A stretch of 9,009 nucleotides of DNA from Helicobacter sp. (GTDB lineage Bacteria; Campylobacterota; Campylobacteria; Campylobacterales; Helicobacteraceae), in contig NZ_JAIEFA010000090.1 in assembly GCF_029067145.1 (NCBI RefSeq), positions 1 through 9,009 of the forward strand, read 5' to 3'. Of the stretch, positions 5,440 through 9,009 are shown piece after piece (the first letter of the stretch is position 1; each line of letters begins with the position of its first letter). The translations under genes and the position numbers were made by a program. The notes under the pieces were generated by a model. That model saw only the letters and a program-made list of their open reading frames with translations. It searched no databases and was not told where the DNA came from.

Positions 5440-7752
5440 ATGGAAGATTTGGAATATACGGGACAAAGTATTAAAGTTTTAAAAGGCTTGGAAGCAGTTA
5501 GAAAACGTCCAGGAATGTATATTGGTGATACGAATATTAGTGGATTGCACCATTTGATTTATGAAGTTGTAGATAACTGCATTGATGAAGCAATGGCAGG
5601 ATATTGCACAGAAATTGAAGTAATTTTAACCAAAGAGGGGGGTGCAAAGATTTCTGATAATGGGCGCGGAATCCCTGTGGATATTCACCCAACAGAAAAT
5701 ATTTCTGCTGCAACGGTAGCTTTAACCGTGCTTCACGCGGGTGGGAAGTTTGACCAAAAAACTTATTCTGGTGGTTTGCACGGAGTGGGAGTTTCCGTCG
5801 TAAATGCACTTTCTAAAAGTTTGCAAATGACGATTTATAAACACAATCAAATCTATCGTCAAGATTTCGCGCAAGGGATTCCACAAAATACTTTAGAAGT
5901 GATTGGCGAGACAAAGCGCAATGGAACAACAATTGAATTTATTCCTGATGAAACAATCTTTGAAGTCGTAACTTTTGATAAAGAAGTTTTAAAAAAGAGA
6001 TTCAAAGAACTTGCTTATTTGAATCATCAAATTACGATTCATTTCAAAGATGAGCAAAGCGACTTTGACGAAACCTATCACTTTGAGGGTGGATTGTCGC
6101 AATTTATCAATGATATTAACAAAAAACCTTTTATTTCTCCTATCATTGGGTTTGAGGGAAAAGATGAAAATGTAGAAGTAGAAGTAGCTTTGGCTTATAA
6201 TGAGGGTTTTGACGAAAAAGTATTAAGCTTTGTCAATAACATTCACACGACAGACGGAGGAACGCACGAAGCGGGATTTCGTATGGGTTTGACGCGCGCA
6301 ATTATAAATTATATTGAAGAAAATGCCAATGCACGCGAAAAAGATTCTAAAATTACAGGTGATGATATTCGTGAAGGGCTAATTGCAATTATTTCTGTTA
6401 AAGTCATTGACCCGCAGTTCGTAGGACAAACCAAAGGTAAATTAGGAAGCTCCTTTGTGCGTCCGATTGTGCAAAAGCTTAGCTTTGAAAAGATTTCAAA
6501 GTTTTTTGAAGAGAATCCAAACGAAGCCAAAGCAATTATGCAAAAAGCACTTTTAGCCGCGCGTGGGCGAGAAGCAGCAAAGAAAGCGAGAGAGCTTACA
6601 CGCAAGAAAGAATCTTTTAGCGTAGGCACACTTCCGGGTAAATTAGCAGATTGTCAGAGTAAGGACCCAAGTATTAGCGAACTTTATCTTGTAGAGGGAG
6701 ATTCCGCAGGTGGTTCTGCTAAACAAGGGCGTGATAGGGTTTATCAAGCAATTCTTCCTTTGCGTGGAAAGATTTTAAATGTAGAAAAAAGTCGCCTAGA
6801 TAAGATTCTAAAAAGCGAGGAAATTAAGAATCTTATTACTGCTTTAGGCTGTGGAATCGGAGAAGAATTTGATATTTCAAAGGCAAGATATAATAAAGTT
6901 ATCATTATGACTGATGCTGATGTAGATGGAAGTCATATTCAAACGCTTTTGATGACTTTCTTTTTCCGCTATTTAAAAGGTATCATTGAAGCGGGTTATT
7001 TGTATATCGCCCAACCACCGCTTTATCGCTTCAAAAAGGGCAAAAAGGAAATTTATCTCAAAGATGAAAAGGCTTTGAGTGAATATTTGATTGAAAATGG
7101 GATTGAAAACTTTGAATTTCAAGGAATCGGAACAAAAGAGCTGATGGAGTTTTTTAAAATTGTCGCACATTATCGCTCTACCTTGCAGAATCTTAAAAAA
7201 CGATTTGCCTTGATTGAAGTGGTGCGCTACTTAATTGAAAATAGTGATTTACTCGTGCTAGATAATAACGCGCTATGCAAAACAATCAAAGAACGAATTG
7301 CAGAGCTTGGATTTAATATCTTAAACGAAAAAATAAGTGAGGAGAAAGTGCATTTGTATGTGCAAACCGATTCTGGATTGGTAGATATTAAGATTGATGA
7401 GGAGCTTTTCACACATCCACTTTTTGAAGAAGCGCATTTTGTATTTAATAAATTAAAAGAATATGATTTGGAATTCTTAAATGGCAAAGATGCGGTGAGT
7501 ATGCTAGAAGCGATAGAGGAAAGCAGCAAAAAGGGCGCGTATATCCAAAGATACAAAGGCTTAGGTGAAATGAATCCCGAGCAACTTTGGGAAACAACAA
7601 TGACACCAGAAAATAGGCGTTTGATTCGTGTAGAGATTCAAGACGAAACAGAAGCAAGTGATGTTTTCTCACTCTTTATGGGAGATGAGGTAGAGCCAAG
7701 ACGCGAATATATCCAAACACACGCAAAAGATGTGAAACATTTAGATGTTTAA
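5440..7752 (+). CDS. gyrB: DNA gyrase subunit B
   Basis: GyrB is the ATPase half of the A2B2 gyrase that puts negative supercoils into DNA. The 770 residues are the expected size. The GHKL ATPase domain has E42 and N46 in YEVVDNCIDEAMAGY, D73 in DNGRGIPV, and the lid GGLHGVGVSVVNALS at 111-125. The QTK loop is at 330-332. The TOPRIM domain has E419 in LVEGDSAGGSAKQGRDR, then PLRGKILNVEK at 440-450 and the metal-binding D492/D494 in TDADVDGSH. The C-terminal RYKGLGEMNPEQLW lies near 701-715. EGDSAGGSAKQGRDR and the QTK context indicate GyrB and not ParE, and so does the neighbourhood. ATG 5440 has TAGGAA at 5430-5435. The stop codon TAA is part of the plsY ribosome site, coupling the two genes. 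Confidence 0.98.
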   Translation: MEDLEYTGQSIKVLKGLEAVRKRPGMYIGDTNISGLHHLIYEVVDNCIDEAMAGYCTEIEVILTKEGGAKISDNGRGIPVDIHPTENISAATVALTVLHAGGKFDQKTYSGGLHGVGVSVVNALSKSLQMTIYKHNQIYRQDFAQGIPQNTLEVIGETKRNGTTIEFIPDETIFEVVTFDKEVLKKRFKELAYLNHQITIHFKDEQSDFDETYHFEGGLSQFINDINKKPFISPIIGFEGKDENVEVEVALAYNEGFDEKVLSFVNNIHTTDGGTHEAGFRMGLTRAIINYIEENANAREKDSKITGDDIREGLIAIISVKVIDPQFVGQTKGKLGSSFVRPIVQKLSFEKISKFFEENPNEAKAIMQKALLAARGREAAKKARELTRKKESFSVGTLPGKLADCQSKDPSISELYLVEGDSAGGSAKQGRDRVYQAILPLRGKILNVEKSRLDKILKSEEIKNLITALGCGIGEEFDISKARYNKVIIMTDADVDGSHIQTLLMTFFFRYLKGIIEAGYLYIAQPPLYRFKKGKKEIYLKDEKALSEYLIENGIENFEFQGIGTKELMEFFKIVAHYRSTLQNLKKRFALIEVVRYLIENSDLLVLDNNALCKTIKERIAELGFNILNEKISEEKVHLYVQTDSGLVDIKIDEELFTHPLFEEAHFVFNKLKEYDLEFLNGKDAVSMLEAIEESSKKGAYIQRYKGLGEMNPEQLWETTMTPENRRLIRVEIQDETEASDVFSLFMGDEVEPRREYIQTHAKDVKHLDV

Positions 7753-7761
7753 GGATTCTTT

Positions 7762-8409
7762 ATGTATTTGTTAGCGGGGATTCTGGATTTTTTTACAAGT
7801 TTGAATGGAATCTTTTACACGCTCGCTTATGTTGTGGGTGGGATTCCATTTGGGTTACTTTATGGAAAATATCTTGGGGGTGTGGATATTCGCCAAGTTG
7901 GGAGTGGAAGTATCGGCGCGACCAATGTTTTAAGAGCATTAAAAGAAACCAATCCAAAGATTGCTAAAAAAATCGCAATTCTCACGATGTTAAGTGATGC
8001 GCTCAAAGGTGTGGTAATTATAATGATTGCCAAAGCGTTTGGTGTAAGCTTTGAAGCACAATGGATGATGGCACTTTTGGCAGTGGTGGGGCATTGTTTC
8101 TCGCCTTTTTTAAAGTTAGAAGGCGGTAAAGGCGTCGCGACTTGTGTCGGTGTTGTCGCAGTTTTTTTACCTTTAGAGGCAGTTTTGGGTTTGGTGGTGT
8201 GGTTTGTCGTTGGAAAATTATTAAAAATCTCATCTTTAGCTTCGTTATTTGGTGTCGTTTGTGGCATAGGTTCTAGCTTTTTCCTACACCCCGAGATTCC
8301 ACATATCACGACCCATACACCTTTAGTTTTAATGCTATTGCTGATTTTTTACAAGCATATTCCAAATATCATTCGCCTAGTCCAAAGAAAAGAACAAAAG
8401 GTAATCTAA
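7762..8409 (+). CDS. plsY: Glycerol-3-phosphate acyltransferase PlsY
   Basis: PlsY is an inner-membrane enzyme that moves an acyl group from acyl-phosphate to glycerol-3-phosphate, the first step of phospholipid synthesis. It takes its donor from PlsX. The 215-residue length is typical. The three family motifs are visible: GSGSIGATNVLR at 47-58, GHCFSPFLKLEGGKGVAT at 110-127 (phosphate-binding glycines), and HIPNIIRL at 199-206. Hydrophobic segments lie at about 13-35, 71-92, 101-115, 125-151, 158-175 and 186-198. The start ATG is nine bases after the gyrB stop, and TAAGGA at 7750-7755 includes that stop. The gene is thus probably cotranscribed and translationally coupled with gyrB. Confidence 0.96.
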   Translation: MYLLAGILDFFTSLNGIFYTLAYVVGGIPFGLLYGKYLGGVDIRQVGSGSIGATNVLRALKETNPKIAKKIAILTMLSDALKGVVIIMIAKAFGVSFEAQWMMALLAVVGHCFSPFLKLEGGKGVATCVGVVAVFLPLEAVLGLVVWFVVGKLLKISSLASLFGVVCGIGSSFFLHPEIPHITTHTPLVLMLLLIFYKHIPNIIRLVQRKEQKVI

Positions 8410-8537
8410 TGATTATTACAATAACAAATGCAGATAGTAGTTTAATTAAAATCATTGAAACATTAAATGAAAAGTTAGCCAAGCCTTATGAAATTATTAG
8501 TAACGATTTTCAAAGGAGAAATTATGAGAATTTTTGA
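8409..8537 (+). CDS. Small 42-residue protein of unknown function
   Basis: The ATG at 8409 overlaps the last base of the plsY stop (TAATG). It has AAAAGG at 8396-8401, seven bases upstream, a well-placed ribosome site. The product starts MIITITNADSSLIKIIETLNEKL and ends RRNYENF. The TGA at 8535-8537 lies 14 bases into the next gene, so the three genes form an overlapping chain. I do not recognise it. It has no signal peptide or membrane segment. It may be a real small protein, the N-terminal remnant of a longer gene, or a leader ORF whose translation feeds the next start. Confidence 0.45.
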   Translation: MIITITNADSSLIKIIETLNEKLAKPYEIISNDFQRRNYENF

Positions 8538-9000
8538 AAAGTTAAAGAAAATCGTCATCGCCTATATTGCGAATAATTTTAAACTTTCAAATAAGCTCAC
8601 AAGAGTGAATAATTCTCTTAGCCTAAAATTAACAGAAATAGAAAAAACACAGCAAGTTTTAGCTCAAAAATTGCAAAACTTAGAAAAACAAATGCATTTA
8701 AAATTGTCCTCTTTGGATTCCAAAACACAAACTCTTGTTAGAAAGTCTATGGAAAATGAAATTTTTGCTTTAAGAGATTCTATATTGCCTTATGCAAATT
8801 TATCCATTCGTCCAAATCATTTTGTGCTTCTTTCGTATAACAAGCATATTCCTAAGTATTCTCATCATAATTTAGGAGATTTTATCCAAACCCTTGCAAC
8901 TAAAAATGCTCTTTTGTTTTTGAATCCTAAGGCGACTTTTGAATTTTTTGATAGAGATTCACTGATAAGCTATTATCCTGCGGGGGGGGGGGGCAAATAA
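8524..9000 (+). CDS. Putative polysaccharide pyruvyl transferase family protein, cut short at a poly-G tract
   Basis: The likely start is ATG 8524 (MRIFEKLKK), with AAAGGAGA at 8512-8519. An in-frame ATG at 8488 would put that ribosome site inside the gene. Read as given, the product has 158 residues and ends AGGGGK. Residues about 28-80 form a polar heptad-like region (LTEIEKTQQVLAQKLQNLEK) that looks like a coiled coil. After it, NLGDFIQTLATKNALLFL and then FFDRDSLISYY resemble the start of the catalytic domain of polysaccharide pyruvyl transferase-type proteins, which modify surface glycans. This match is from memory and rests on a short stretch. The run of G at 8982-8993 throws the frame into TAA at 8998, so the gene is probably in an OFF state. 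It follows core plsY and looks like an accessory insertion. Confidence 0.6.
   Translation: MRIFEKLKKIVIAYIANNFKLSNKLTRVNNSLSLKLTEIEKTQQVLAQKLQNLEKQMHLKLSSLDSKTQTLVRKSMENEIFALRDSILPYANLSIRPNHFVLLSYNKHIPKYSHHNLGDFIQTLATKNALLFLNPKATFEFFDRDSLISYYPAGGGGK
8982..8993 (+). repeat. Poly-G tract (G12), probable phase-variation switch
   Basis: Twelve consecutive G lie inside the coding frame of the putative glycan gene. With 12 G the frame stops at 8998-9000. With 10 or 13 G it stops at 9006-9008. With 11 or 14 G it stays open to the window end. Long G runs inside surface-structure genes are the known slipped-strand switches of Campylobacter and Helicobacter, and a G12 in such an AT-rich window is far from chance. 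Confidence 0.85.
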
Positions 9001-9009
9001 CTCTTTAAA

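Noticed and set aside
7860..8309. A 149-residue minus-strand ORF inside plsY.
   Set aside because: It is antisense to a well-supported membrane protein with all family motifs and has a low-complexity composition, so it is a shadow of plsY.

Overview
The window is AT-rich, with a Helicobacter/Campylobacter (Campylobacterota) character. The evidence is ThyX-type thymidylate synthesis, DnaA boxes of the form TTATTCACA, extended -10 promoters of the TGN-TANAAT kind, and the gene order dnaA-dnaN-gyrB. In H. pylori dnaA is not next to dnaN-gyrB, so a non-pylori (for example enterohepatic) Helicobacter is my best guess. The species is inferred, not proven.

Layout. Positions 1-99 hold the 3' end of an unidentified gene. 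Positions 111-1574 hold a restriction-modification pair: a putative type II restriction endonuclease followed, with a short overlap, by a beta-class amino-methyltransferase. Each gene is broken once, by the apparent loss of one base in a homopolymer (A5 near 405-409; T7 at 975-981). Positions 1622-2737 carry ruvC and thyX on the minus strand. Positions 2738-2870 form the upstream half of a probable replication origin, with three TTATTCACA boxes spaced exactly 11 bp apart just before dnaA. dnaA itself probably starts at TTG 2871, not at the longer GTG. The 173-bp dnaA-dnaN gap has a promoter, a near-consensus DnaA box and an 11-bp inverted repeat, and may be the second origin part. dnaN, gyrB and plsY follow. 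After plsY comes a 42-codon ORF overlapping the plsY stop, then a gene resembling the polysaccharide pyruvyl transferase family. That gene is interrupted by a run of 12 G close to the window end, the classic form of a phase-variable surface-glycan gene in these bacteria.

How it fits together. The core is the replication-initiation neighbourhood: DnaA initiator, beta clamp, gyrase B, Holliday-junction resolvase RuvC, dTMP supply by ThyX and phospholipid synthesis by PlsY. Genes on both sides of the putative origin point away from it, which matches leading-strand coding. The two ends of the window are accessory: a decaying or switchable R-M system on the left and a phase-variable glycan gene on the right.

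I found no wholly novel system. The points most worth a second look are the G12 switch, the paired frameshifts in the R-M locus, the origin architecture with the dnaA start, and the hairpin between dnaA and dnaN.
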